A stretch of DNA of 64,000 nucleotides from Bemisia tabaci (GCF_918797505.1 NC_092799.1:13106295-13170294); one strand, 5' to 3'. Counted from the stretch's first letter, positions 52,536 to 62,525 are shown. Program-made: numbers and translations. Notes: generated by a model not told the origin, from the letters alone.

Positions 52536-53270
52536 AGATCAGGTACGAATTGAAGCATTCTGATAAATGTTTCTTGACCAAAATTTTACGTAGAGCACGA
52601 TTCGCGTAGGAAAAATTACTGATACTAACTCCTGACAAACAGAGCTATGCCCTAGTCGTTTGTAGAGGAAGAAGACGACCTCCAAACTAAGATATTTGAT
52701 CTCGATTTCGGTGCTCCGGCTCCGCTGTAGCACGTTGTTAACACGGCGAGGAAGGCACATTTCTGGATTAGGAACCCTGCCAAAGCCGTTGTAAAGCGGC
52801 ATTTGATTCAAGTAATCCATTGTTTTTCTTCTGAGCGGGGAATTCAAAATTTCTATGACCAACAGAGACTAAGAACACTAGTATCGCGGTTAGGAGTTGA
52901 TTTCAGTAATTTCCGTTGCACAGATCGAGTTCTTCGTAAAATTCTCTAATAGGAACAGGTCAATGTCCAAAGTGCGAAACCACGTGCCTCCGTCGCGACG
53001 TTGTAAACTTCCTGTCACAGTTCATCGTTTCATTGAAAAATTAGTCAACAGACATTTTTTTGAAAATTTGCTTGATTTTCTTCTCTGGTGGACTAATATT
53101 CTGTAAGTAAGAATTTCAAACTGAAAAATTGGCTTGTTTCTCTCAGCAAAAATCAAATAGGAGCAGAAATTTGAAACACCGCATCGGAGATACGTGATTT
53201 CGCAGTTAGGAGTGTTAGGACATCGACGTATCAGAGGGCTTACTTCGTACTTTGTCGACTGATCCATTCA
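52536..53270. mobile_element. Family DD with EE inside
   Basis: AGATCAGGTACGAATTGAAG, CTGATAAATGTTTCTTGACC at the left. Core CATTTGATTCAAGTAATCCA. The right end TACTTCGTACTTTGTCGACT, GATCCA lies beyond the EE block. Confidence 0.7.
52968..53205. repeat. Repeat EE, copy 3, nested in DD
   Basis: CCGTCGCGACGTTGTAAACT, TTCATTGAAAAATTAGTCAA, CAGAAATTTGAAACACCGCA and GATACGTGATTTCGCAG follow the EE order of the copy at 62296. Confidence 0.6.
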
Positions 53271-53286
53271 CTCCTAACAATCGACA

Positions 53287-54153
53287 ACAGCGGCTAGAGG
53301 CGTGAATGATCAATCATCGATATTTTCCCATTTGAAACTAAAGAATCGATTATGATGGTGTTCGTCGAAAACACCCTCTTTATCGATACTTTTCTATAGG
53401 TTTAAGTGGGAGATCGATCGAAATATGACAAAACACGCCACACTACTGATCGGCAGTGGCGAGGCGTAAATGATCGATCATCGATATTTTCCCATTTAAA
53501 GCTACGGTAAAGAATCGAGTATTATGATGTTCGTCGAAAACATCCTGTTTATCGATCCTTCTTCATAGCTTTAAATGGGAGATCGATCGAAATATCGCAA
53601 AGGACGCCACGCGACTGATCGGCAGTGGCGAGGCGTAAATGATCGATCATCATTATTTTCCCATTTGAAGCTATGGTACAGAATCGATTAGTATGGTGTT
53701 CGTCGAGCACACCCTGTTTATCGATCCTTTTTCATGGATTTAAATGGGAGATCAATCGAAATATCGCAAAGCACACCACGCTACTGATCGGCAGTGGCGA
53801 TCTATAGTCGAGAGGCGTAAATGATCGATCATCGTTATTTTCCCGTTTGAAGCTATAGTAAAGAATCGATTATTAGGGTATTCCTCGAAAACACACTGTT
53901 TATCGATCCTTTTCCATAGGTTTAAATAGGATATCAATCAAAATATCACCAAGCACGCCACGCTACTGATCGGCAGTGGCGATCTATAGTCGAGAGGCGT
54001 AAATGATCATCGATATTTTCCCATTTGAAGCTATAGGGTAAAGAATCGATTATTATGGTATTCCTCGAAAACATCCTGTTCATCGACCCTTTTTCATGGG
54101 TTTGAATGGGAGATCAATCGAAATATCGCAAAGCACGCCACGCCACTGATCGG
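53287..54153 (+). repeat. Tandem array of five family A elements
   Basis: Units start at 53287, 53454, 53623, 53792 and 53974. Each is a complete A element (CAGTGG...CCACTG or variants, with TCGATATTTTCCCATTTGAA, GTTCGTCGAAAACA and TTTAAATGGGAGATC). Each is followed by the same 5-bp spacer ATCGG. Units 4 and 5 share an extra GATCTATAGTCGAGAGGCGT near the left end, so they derive from one another. The central hairpin has changed from GTTCGCTGCGAAC to GTTCGTCGAAAAC in all units, marking a single founder. Confidence 0.95.
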
Positions 54154-54670
54154 CAACGCAGGAGTGAGGTCGCTTATTACGAGATGATTGACCGCTGGGA
54201 GTTTGAGTTTCTGACTTTAGATGGTAAAAAACCGGGCAAGTGGATTGACGGATGGATGACGCACGGTGGGGAGGATTCTGGTTTACGCGACTCGCCGGCT
54301 CATTCAAGAATGTCGAGTCCAAGAAACTCGGGCGTTTTTCAAGCTCCTGGGATTTCAGCGTCGGCTTTCCTCCGGGAACGAAAATAGAAAGCAACGTTCC
54401 GATTCCATGCCGCGTCGCCGGACCAGTTGACGTTCCGCATAATCAGCCTTGTGAACGGGGCGAGATTGTTGTGATGGAAAGTTGCGACTGTTTTGACTTC
54501 GGTCAAAAATTCCAGTTTACGACGCACCTGAACCACGATTTTCCTCAAGTAAACGTCCACGATCACTATATAAAAGATGTGACGCTAGATTGCAGGCCGA
54601 TTATTGAACGCTTAAAGCGGCCCGATAAGACATCGAGATGCGATTTATTGTTGTGTCTTGTCTTGTGTTG
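54154..54670 (+). CDS. Hypothetical open frames in unique DNA
   Basis: Two plus-strand frames overlap. One is open from the A array to 54387 (RWEFEFLTLDGKKPGKWIDG). The other runs from ATG 54252 through 140 unique codons (VPIPCRVAGPVDVPHNQPCE, ESCDCFDFGQKFQFTTHLNH) before entering the G element at 54671. A minus-strand frame of 104 codons also covers the first half. GC is higher than the surroundings. I recognise no domain. A frameshifted gene remnant is possible. Confidence 0.2.
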
Positions 54671-54981
54671 CAGGGTGTCTACTAAAACAGGCTGCCCGAT
54701 AATGAGTGCTTTTACAGCACTTTTTCAGCACATACCCGAGAAATTCAGTACCTCTTCAACAGAGAAATGCAGTACTTTTTCAGTACCATCAATTAGCGAG
54801 ATTCGACAAATTTCAAACATTTGCATTTCTCGCTCAAATTGCGACCAAAATGACAAAAAATGAAAAAAAAATTCAGACCTTCTTGCGGAATTTCCGCACC
54901 TTTTCGGTACCCCTGGACCGCCCTTAAAAAATCAGTACTATTTCCGGACTTTCTGGAAATTCCGGACTTGTAGACACCCCG
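54671..54981. mobile_element. Family G element, copy 3
   Basis: CAGGGTGTCTACTAAAACAG to ACTTGTAGACACCCCG, flanked by TGTTG (54666-54670 and 54982-54986). Uninterrupted, so it shows the site used by F in copy 1. Confidence 0.9.
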
Positions 54982-55129
54982 TGTTGGGCCGAAATAGTTT
55001 CAATGATCAGGCTACTGGGCAAGAATGGGCCACTAAAAACAGGGTCTGAACTGATAGAACTTCGAAATTAGCAAATATTTTCGAAGATAAATAAAAAAAA
55101 CATTTGCCATTCTAGACGTTTTTCTAAAA

Positions 55130-55266
55130 TTTGAATCGATGCATGCTAAAGGGGCGCGAGTCCAAAAACTCATAAGCCCTGGCTTTCGTTTTCGTTCGCG
55201 AAGGAATTCAGGGATCAAGCTCATGAGTTTTTGGACTTACGCCTTTTTAGCATGCATTGATTCAAC
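55130..55266. mobile_element. Element X mini-hairpin
   Basis: TTGAATCGATGCATGCTAAA, GTCCAAAAACTCATAAGCCC at the left. CTCATGAGTTTTTGGACTTA and TTTTAGCATGCATTGATTCA at the right. Same layout as U and V with a GCCCTGG / CAGGGATC core. Confidence 0.8.
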
Positions 55267-55277
55267 TAAGATAAAGA

Positions 55278-55341
55278 CGCACGATTTTTAACACAACGAT
55301 GCATCTAATCGAGCTGGTTTCCTTCAGCTGAATGCGATCCG
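55278..55341. mobile_element. Family D right-end fragment
   Basis: CACAACGATGCATCTAATCG, GCTGGTTTCCTTCAGCTGAA and TGCGATCC match the D right arm. The left arm is absent. Confidence 0.6.
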
Positions 55342-55861
55342 AGTAGAACTTTCACTGAACTTCACTTGATCGAATAATAACGTAAGTAAGACAAGAAATC
55401 TTAAAAAGAAAAATTGACGATGATAAGAATGACGAAAGTAGTCTGGATCATACGTCATTATCATGCGTTTGTGCCGTCTGCCATTTCCCACTGTACCGCA
55501 GCGCGCGGCGCTCTGTGCCCTTATCACTGCAGAATAATTGTCAACGCAATACAGCCTGATGCCAGAACTCACCCACTGGTGCCGAACTTCTGAACTTTTA
55601 AAGCCAGGAACAGAGACAAAGGACAAAATACCTTGTGGGCCCTAACAAATCTTGAGGGAGGCAAAGGAGGAATGTAGAACCCCCCCCCCCCCTCTTCCGA
55701 TCGTTGGCGTCCAAAAATGGGAAGGCCGACTCTAATGAAAGTAGAGGTCGCGTGTTCGCTTCACATCGCTTGGAAAAAGATCGCGAAAAAGCGGGTTTTC
55801 AAAACGGAAAGGATGGGAAGTTTCTGGATCCCTGCGGAAGTGCGGACTGGATATTGAAATA
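55342..55861. other. Unannotated stretch with a 12-bp C-tract
   Basis: The C-tract is at 55681-55692. No recurring repeat or frame. Confidence 0.4.
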
Positions 55862-56630
55862 GAGATGTTGCATGTGTGAGGAATTTATGATTTGACTGTT
55901 GATTCTTATGTAAAAGTTCGCGAGAAACACGATGGTACCACTGGTTTTCTCTGAAATCAACTCCCAAGCTCAAAAAAAGCTCTCAAGTTGAGGCCAAAAT
56001 GGAGGGGATATCCCACGCTATCCTGGGAGTACACCTCTACATCAAGACAAACTCTCCATGCGAAGATAGGGAGCAAATACATTAGCAGGGTTGCCGTGTT
56101 TTCAGTTTTGGAGTCCCCAAATAAAGTGGCAGCCCTGTCAATGTGTTTGCTCCCTATCTTTGCATGGAGAGTTTGTCTTGATGTAGAGGTGGACTCTCAG
56201 GATAGCGTGGGATATCCCTTCCATTTTGGTTTCACTTTGAGAGCTTTTTTTGAGCTTGGGAGATGATTTCAGAGAAAACCAGTGGCACCATCGTGTTTCT
56301 CGCGAACTTTCACATAAGAATCAACAGTCAAATCGCAAATTCCTCATACACCGCAATCACACGCTGAATGTGGGAGCTGAATGTGGCTTGAATGTGGACG
56401 TCATCGGCCCGATGCCTGAATTTTGCGCGTGCCGCGCAAAATTCAGCAACGATTCTCAGCAACCATCGGACCAATTTTGAATTTTTCTGAGCTATTCGAG
56501 TAGATTTGATACACATCTGGATGAAAATAACTCGAATTTGCTAAATTTCAGCGGTTGGGCGATGACTGTTGACTTCCACATTCAGGTGCTAAATTCAGCG
56601 TCTGATTGCGGCAACACATGCAGATTCTCC
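55862..56630. mobile_element. Family AA foldback, copy 2, with BB in its right arm
   Basis: GAGATGTTGCATGTGTGAGG at the left. CACATGCAGATTCTCC at the right, after BB. The arms match copy 1 closely; the loop GCAGGGTTGCCGTG / GGCAGCCCTGTC is in inverse orientation relative to copy 1. Confidence 0.85.
56351..56611. mobile_element. Element BB foldback nested in AA
   Basis: CCGCAATCACACGCTGAATG to CAGCGTCTGATTGCGG. The arms carry repeated CTGAATGTGG words and GCGATGACTG/TCATCGGCC. It splits the AA word CCTCATACA...ACACATGC. Confidence 0.8.
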
Positions 56631-57016
56631 ATTTGCGACAAATTTACGCCCGTATGCAAAAAAATTCCTCGATTTCTGTCTACAAGCCGGCAAAGGCGCG
56701 CTGTTGAGTTAGCGCCGAGGTTTCGGAAACAGTGTCACGGACTCCCTCGTGTCGGAGCGCCGCCGAAGCGATCCCGCCATATTTTTACCATTTTTCTTCC
56801 TTTCATGCCTTATACAGCCGACTCAATCTTCCTTTTTAATACATATTGTTTGGTTATTGCCCACGATCCATATGTCGCATGCCCATCAAGGCACGACATG
56901 CGACGCCGCGCGCATGACTCCGGGCCTCCCGCTATCCATGTCAAGAGTAACTTTCTTCTCCTTCCTCCGATGCTTTCGGCATTTTTCGCGGAGCAATGGC
57001 TCAGTTGCGTTTTGGC
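56631..57016. other. GC-richer unique stretch open in several frames
   Basis: A 173-codon plus-strand frame (56538-57059) starts in BB and covers this segment. A second, shifted frame (56749-57111, 120 codons) and a minus frame (77 codons) overlap it. It has hydrophobic stretches (PFMPYTADSIFLFNTYCLVI) but no family I recognise. Confidence 0.2.
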
Positions 57017-57291
57017 CTGGTTACACGCTAAAATTTCCGTCAAATTCCGATCAAAGTGATGACCAAGATGGCAGTCGAGAGTTATCTAGATTGATGAGTA
57101 AAATTAATTAAAACAGCGTTTTGATTGAAATAAGCATGAAATAAGCACGGTTGTGTGGAAATCAGATGAAGGGTGAGCCCCACAGTTCCATCATCTACCA
57201 TCAAATTTTTGCAGGACGCAGTTTGATGGTAGATGGTGCGCACCAGTCACCATTTGATCGGAAATTGATGGAAATTTGAGCGTGTAACCAG
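57017..57291. mobile_element. 275-bp foldback with an inner hairpin
   Basis: CTGGTTACACGCTAAAATTT, CGTCAAATTCCGATCAAAGT faces TTTGATCGGAAATTGATGGA, ATTTGAGCGTGTAACCAG. A second palindrome sits inside: CATCATCTACCATCAAA / TTTGATGGTAGATGGTG (57189-57240). Confidence 0.8.
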
Positions 57292-57450
57292 CACATTAGT
57301 CAAAAAATCGCCTTTCGATGGTTTGAGCTGGTGGATTAGCAAATAATAATGAGAAATATCCGAACACTGAGTTTCTACGTCCAATTTCAACAGAGATATT
57401 ACCCCTCAAAAAATACGATGTATGACGTCATTCACCGCGTTAGTTAGACG
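57292..57450. other. Short unannotated stretch
   Basis: Nothing supportable. Confidence 0.4.
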
Positions 57451-57682
57451 CACTGGAAAAAAAAACACATTGGATCTGGAGTCCAGACTCTTGAAAACAT
57501 TGACAAGAAAAAATACTTTTGATTCAATCGGATTTTTGCTTGAATCAAAACGAAATCCGCTAAAATTAAGAGGCTTGGTTCTTGATTTAAGCTAGATTCT
57601 GATTGAATCAAGAGAACTTCTTCTTGTCGATGTCTTTAAGAGTCTAGACTCTGGATACAATGTGTTTTTTTTTTTTCCAGTG
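57451..57682. mobile_element. Family K foldback element, copy 4
   Basis: CACTGGAAAAAAAAACACAT to TTTTTTTTTTTTTTCCAGTG, with GGAGTCCAGACTCTTG and inverse arms. CG flanks both sides. Confidence 0.85.
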
Positions 57683-58089
57683 CGGTTTCAACGGTTTCCT
57701 CTACTTTGATAAGATTCATCAACTACGGATTTTAGATCAAATCAGAACTTCTAATTCACATCAAGTACGCATTTTTTTTTGCCACTTAAAAAGCATGTGA
57801 GTGCTATAAGAATAAAAAAAAACACTATCGCTAAAAAAAGTGAAAGACTTGAGAAAATTTCTGGTTTAATTTACGACAGACGGTAAAAATTCCTTTTCAC
57901 ATTATGATCTTCCGTGCCACTACCGATTCGATTTTATGATTTTTGGAGGCCGTTTTTTTGGACCGTTGTCAATAAAAATAAAAAAGCATGATAAGAGAGA
58001 AAAAACGTACGCACTTTCAAATGAATCGACAGCTTTCTTAAGGACCTTGTCATGCTATAGAAGACGCTGCTTCTTTAGTGCGTCATTTG
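57683..58089. other. Unannotated AT-rich stretch
   Basis: Nothing supportable. Confidence 0.4.
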
Positions 58090-58345
58090 CACCGCGCTAC
58101 GGAGAAAAGCACTAAGTCACATCAGGAATTGCCAAATTTCATCGAACAATTTGTTTTAATGAAAGAGAACGATTATACAGATTCAATTGAAAATTTCAGA
58201 AAATTCGCTTCACGGCACAGAGGAAATCCCTTAAATTTTCAAAAAAATCTACACTATACTGTTCTCCGGTAAGAGAGTAAACCGTCCGGTGAAATTTGGC
58301 AATGGCTGAAGTGACCTGGCCCCTTATTGCTTAAAACGGGTCATT
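58090..58345. mobile_element. Family H MITE, degenerate
   Basis: AAGCACTAAGTCACATCAGG, ATTGCCAAATTTCATCGAAC at the left. GTGAAATTTGGCAATGGCTG, AAGTGACCTGGCCCCTTATT, GCTTAAAACGGGTC at the right. Confidence 0.6.
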
Positions 58346-58435
58346 TGAAGATGCACCTCGAATTCGTGCAGTTAAAGCGTTAAAAAGTCAAGTTGAGCTG
58401 ATCCGCGCAAGAATTCTGAATATGCTGAGCAGACG

Positions 58436-58645
58436 TTGACTCTTGGACCTTACATCACTGAACACGCAATGCGGCGCGAGGGACTGTTTCAAATTTCACG
58501 CTACACTTTCACCCGCGATATAAATCTGTTTAATTGGCTGAAATCTGGTGAATTAGGATATTTCAGTCGAGCCGCGGATGATATACGCCTTCCGAAACTT
58601 GTAGGCGTGCATCTGAGTTTTCAGCGAGAAAAATTGCTGAAATAA
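58436..58645 (+). CDS. Hypothetical 69-codon open frame
   Basis: Open from 58436 to TAA in unique DNA, with an internal ATG at 58470. Mixed residues (FSRAADDIRLPKLVGVHLSF). Unrecognised; could be an exon piece or chance. Confidence 0.12.
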   Translation: MTLGPYITEHAMRREGLFQISRYTFTRDINLFNWLKSGELGYFSRAADDIRLPKLVGVHLSFQREKLLK

Positions 58646-58779
58646 CTCGTCCGTTGCAGTGAACGGGAGCTCACACGGCGCAATGGATGCGAGGTTTTAC
58701 TTTTATGACGCGTTCTGAGGACAGTTGCTCTTCCAAAATGCCTCCTGCTTTTGATGAACAGAGTGCTTCACTCTTCATT

Positions 58780-59020
58780 ACTGCCAAGCTAAGGAGAAAC
58801 AACTTAAAAGCCTTTAGACGTTGCCAATTTTCTTCGATAAATGATGAGAGATAGCTATGTTTTTTCTTGGATTATTCAGATGGTTTGGATTAAATTGCAA
58901 ATAAAATTCTCTGAAAAATTTGACTAAAAATATTCACAGAACTCCATGAAAATTCGTATTTAATCAAAGGAGATTTGGCAACGTTTGATGGCCCATACGG
59001 CGTTTCTACTTAGCACGGCA
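58780..59020. mobile_element. Family B MITE
   Basis: TACTGCCAAGCTAAGGAGAA to GGCGTTTCTACTTAGCACGG. Confidence 0.8.
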
Positions 59021-59044
59021 AAGGAGTCCCCCTCCTCATTCTAA

Positions 59045-59712
59045 CAGGGCCGGATTTATCTACTTGCCGCCCCCTTCTCATTCGTTTTGAAACATCAATA
59101 AAAACCATCAAATGAACGTGCCAGCGGAGGAGGGGTGCATTAGACGCGTTGACTCGTGTTGAACAAATTTTTCGGGAAGGCCCTGTCAACAATACGAGCA
59201 AAAGTTCACGGAACTTGGCGCGAAAGTTAAGTTTTGTAAACCTATCTCTGTGTGGACAAGGCTTTCGCTTTCCTGTCATGAGAAATGAACGAACAAATTA
59301 TGAAAGAACAAACATAAATGTGGATTAATGATTTTAACTTCCACTGCCGCGCCACGCAGACCGCACCGAGTTTGGCGCAATGCGTGAAGTATTCAGACAG
59401 TCTTGTAGGCGCTATGAGTTTCACGCCGACCGACCGCTGCTGAACGCACTGAGTTTGGCGCAATGCGTGAAGTATTCACGCAGTCTTGTAGGCGCTATGC
59501 GTTTCACGCTGATCGCAATGGCCGCTCTGTGTTTGATGCAATGCGTGAAGTATTCGTGTAGTCTTGTAGACGCTAATATGTGTTACATGCTGATCGCCGC
59601 ACCGAGGGCTTCTTCTTTTCATCTCAAGGCCTCGCCATCATTTCTCTCTAAGTCGCGCCGTTCCAGGCCAAATTGCGTGTTTGGTTTCTCTCTTGTTTGT
59701 GTTCTTCAGTAG
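59045..59712 (+). mobile_element. Family L non-autonomous hAT, 3'-truncated
   Basis: CAGGGCCGGATTTATCTACT, GAACTTGGCGCGAAAGTTAA, then three minisatellite units (59370-59580). It breaks off after TTTGGTTTCTCTCTTG, as the copy at 25321 also lacks its right end. Confidence 0.8.
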
Positions 59713-60231
59713 CCACCGGAAAATTTGCGTACTATTATGTGCCGCAATATTGAGGTGAATAGGTAATTTTAAATGATTTTAAAAAACCGTTACCTTGTCT
59801 CGTGGTCCATGGAGGCTATAATTTAAAAATTTTCGACAGAAACGCGCAAGTTACAAAGCTTTTAAGAGGGTTAACATTAACAAGCTCAAATACGTGAATC
59901 GTCCGACCCGCTCTCGATACCTATTGGCCGTTCCCTGACCGAATCGCCGGTCGCATTCCAGCCGCGATCAGCGATCAGTCGCTCGACGTTGCCGAGTTTC
60001 GGAATCTCCGAATTGCTCACGATGCTGACCTATTCAGAATAGACAAGACACGCGAGAATTAGCAACGCGGCGATTGACTATTAAAGCTGCCCGCTCTTGA
60101 CTCCTGGTTTCTTGAAAAACTCGTTCCCGCGTACCAAGGATACGGGTCGCGAAATCATTTTTTCCCGCGCGAGCTTCGACCGATCGTACCTTGCCCCGAA
60201 GTTCACGAAAAGTTCAATAACATAATGACAA
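59713..60231. other. Unrecognised; DD end fragment at 59790-59815
   Basis: CCGTTACCTTGTCTCGTGGT looks like a DD right tip. The GC-rich part from 59895 to 60230 is unique DNA without a convincing frame. Confidence 0.3.
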
Positions 60232-60239
60232 CTTTGACG

Positions 60240-60403
60240 CAGTGGAGTGGCGTGCTTTGCGATCTATCGATATTTTCCCATTTGAAGCTGTGGTAAATAA
60301 TCGATTATTAAGGTGTTCGCTGCGAGCACCCTGTTAATCGATATTTTTCCATAGGTTTAAATGACCGATCAATCTATATATCGCAAAGCACGCCACGCCA
60401 CTG
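60240..60403. mobile_element. Family A MITE (hAT-like)
   Basis: CAGTGGAGTGGCGTGCTTTG to CACGCCACGCCACTG. 8-bp duplication CTTTGACG (60232-60239 and 60404-60411). Confidence 0.9.
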
Positions 60404-60428
60404 CTTTGACGGGAGGGGGCGGATAATT

Positions 60429-60551
60429 GGACGTATTTCTATCAAACGGAACTATGTGCATTAAGACATGAGCCCTGAGACCCATAAGAATACGCGTATA
60501 CCAGGGCTCACGTCATAATGCACATAATTCCGTTTGATTAGAAATACGTCC
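60429..60551. mobile_element. Family U mini-hairpin, copy 5
   Basis: GGACGTATTTCTATCAAACG to CCGTTTGATTAGAAATACGT, CC. Core CATGAGCCCTGAGACCCATA and CAGGGCTCACGTCATAATGC. Confidence 0.9.
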
Positions 60552-60557
60552 GATTTG

Positions 60558-60813
60558 GATTGCATTTTGCAAAAACGAACCGAAAGCATTCCAATCTCGC
60601 TAAGATTGTGCAACTTTTCTCACCTTGCAAATAGAAACAGATCGATCTAAAAAAGTTTTATCTTTACTCCCCATAAATTATGATTTCAAGACGAAAATCA
60701 CCTTTGTAAATGTAATTATTTTCATAATTTCTGTAATTTTTTTGCAAATTATTTAAGTTGTTCAATCCTAGCCACATTGGAATACTCTTGGTTCCTTTTT
60801 GCTAAATGCAATC
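60558..60813. mobile_element. Family D MITE, copy 4
   Basis: GATTGCATTTTGCAAAAACG to TTTTTGCTAAATGCAATC. Inner GCATTCCAATCTCGCTAAGA and CACATTGGAATACTC arms. Confidence 0.85.
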
Positions 60814-60904
60814 CATTCACTGTGTCTGCGAGATTCTGATAAAGAAAATTACAGACGTTTTGCTAACCTTCAGAATCCTTTTTCGGACTTTTGCCAAACA
60901 ATAT

Positions 60905-61122
60905 GAATCGCATTTAGCACAAAAGGGACCAACGCAATTTTATCGCAATCGTGTATTTTCATTTTCACCTGAAAAATGCGCATGATGGTTTTTTTCGTAC
61001 CAAAAATGGTTAGTTTTAAAGTGTAATGCTCTGAGAATTTTATTTCCGTGACTGTAAGAAATTGCAAGATTTTGAAGACACTAGATATCATCGCTTTGGT
61101 TCCCTCCTGCTATATGCGATCC
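60905..61122. mobile_element. Family D MITE, copy 5
   Basis: GAATCGCATTTAGCACAAAA, GGGACCAACGCAATTTTATC at the left. CATCGCTTTGGTTCCCTCCT, ATATGCGATCC at the right. More diverged. Confidence 0.75.
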
Positions 61123-61318
61123 ATATTGCGACCGATATCGATGGTGAAACTGAAAATACTTCTCTTGCAAAAAAGCTTAGCGCGTTTGCCGTAATTCAAA
61201 ATCTCTGCCCACATTTTATTTTATCAAAAAAGAACAAGCAAACATAGTTCCTTGAAATTTAAATTTAAACGGAGTACCTATTTTTCACGCAGGGAGGAAA
61301 AATGTGGGAAGTCCTAAA

Positions 61319-61580
61319 CAGGGTTGCCATCTGATCTAGAAAATGAAATTTCCTAACAAATTTTGGTGAAATTCCCAAACAAATTTTGGTGAAATTTCCT
61401 GACAACTGAAGATGTGCCACATGGTTGATGAAACATATTTAGAAATGGTTTTTCGGCACAAATTCTTGTTCGAAAAGTCAGACCCATTCTAGAAAGCAAA
61501 TAAAGGTGACATAACAATTTTCCCCTGACTTTTTAAAATTTCCTGACGTTTCCCGGTTTTCCCTGACTGTGGCAACCCTG
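61319..61580. mobile_element. Family C element, uninterrupted
   Basis: CAGGGTTGCCATCTGATCTA to CCCTGACTGTGGCAACCCTG. The site CAGACCCATTCTAGAAAG shows the empty target of E, and GACAACTGAAGATG that of D. Confidence 0.85.
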
Positions 61581-61589
61581 CTTAAAGAG

Positions 61590-61860
61590 ATGACGTTGAA
61601 TGTTTTTCCATTTGAAATTATACCGGGAAGTCTGCAGCGTTGCAGACGGAGATACGCGTTTTTGCAGTTGCAGGGTCGACATACATTTGGGGTTGATTCC
61701 ACAGGGATGAAACCTGTTATTAACAGGATACTTTTACCTGCTGATACTCATAAATACACGTGCTTAAATAGAAAATGCCGCTCTACTATGTCATCAGCAT
61801 GTTTGGATTATGAGGAGAAAAATGTAACAATAACTGTAAACTGAGCACATTAAGAGCACC
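61590..61860 (+). pseudogene. Possible FLYWCH-type zinc-finger exon remnant
   Basis: An open frame starts just inside the C right end and runs to TGA at 61842. After 61590 it no longer resembles any repeat. Its last third reads HKYTCLNRKCRSTMSSACLD: Y-x-C, then C four residues on, then K-C-R-S-like residues. That is the centre of a FLYWCH zinc finger, a domain found in insect nuclear and chromatin proteins. The C-terminal histidine pair expected about 20 residues later would fall at the TGA and the CAT that follows it, so the domain appears broken by a stop. A possible acceptor (AAAGAG) precedes it. A chance resemblance is possible. Confidence 0.25.
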
Positions 61861-62275
61861 TGTGCCATTTTTCACGAGAATATCCCGGCATTCACACACG
61901 TCAGGCAGACAGGCGAAAACCCAAGATTTTCCTTCATTTGCGCGTGATACCATAAGCTTACTCCGGAGTTCGAATAGTTGCGCGCTTGATTTCCGCATTT
62001 AACGATGCGAGCATGAGTCCTACTTACAATCATTGAGGCCCCCGAAAAGCTAAGATTTTCCTTCATTTGCGTGTGATACCGCATGACTACTCCGGAGTTC
62101 GAATAGTTGCGCGCTTAGGTCCACTCTGAGTTTTATAAAACATTTTTAAGCAAATTTCCGTGAACATTCAAACACTGCACAATTTTTTCAGCGGTTTCAT
62201 CGATTTTCATCTCAGTATCGCGGCACGCCTTTCCGGGCGAATTTGTAAAAATATAAAAAATTATGCCCAACCTAT
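61861..62275. repeat. Repeat FF, copy 2
   Basis: Two units of about 132 bp with AGATTTTCCTTCATTTGCG, CGTGATACC and ACTCCGGAGTTCGAATAGTT, then AAAACATTTTTAAGC and TTTTTTCAGCGGTTT as in copy 1 at 22140. Confidence 0.7.
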
Positions 62276-62295
62276 CAATGGCCATAGAACGAAAC

Positions 62296-62525
62296 TATGT
62301 ATCTCGGTTTGCGACGTTGCAGACTTACTGTCACACATTATTTTTTCATTGGAAACCTAGTCAACAAATTTTCTTGAAAACTTTCTTAATTTTTCTTCTT
62401 TCTTGGCAAAATATTCCATGAAAATTTTATGCTATACGAGTATCTTCTCTCACTTCAGAAAATGAAGTAAGAAGGAGCAGAGATTTTAAACCACCACAAC
62501 GGAGATGGGTGGTTTTGCACTTTAG
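62296..62525. repeat. Repeat EE, copy 4
   Basis: ATCTCGGTTTGCGACGTTGC, AGACTTACTGTCACACATTA, CATTGGAAACCTAGTCAACA and AAACCACCACAACGGAG follow the EE order. Confidence 0.6.
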
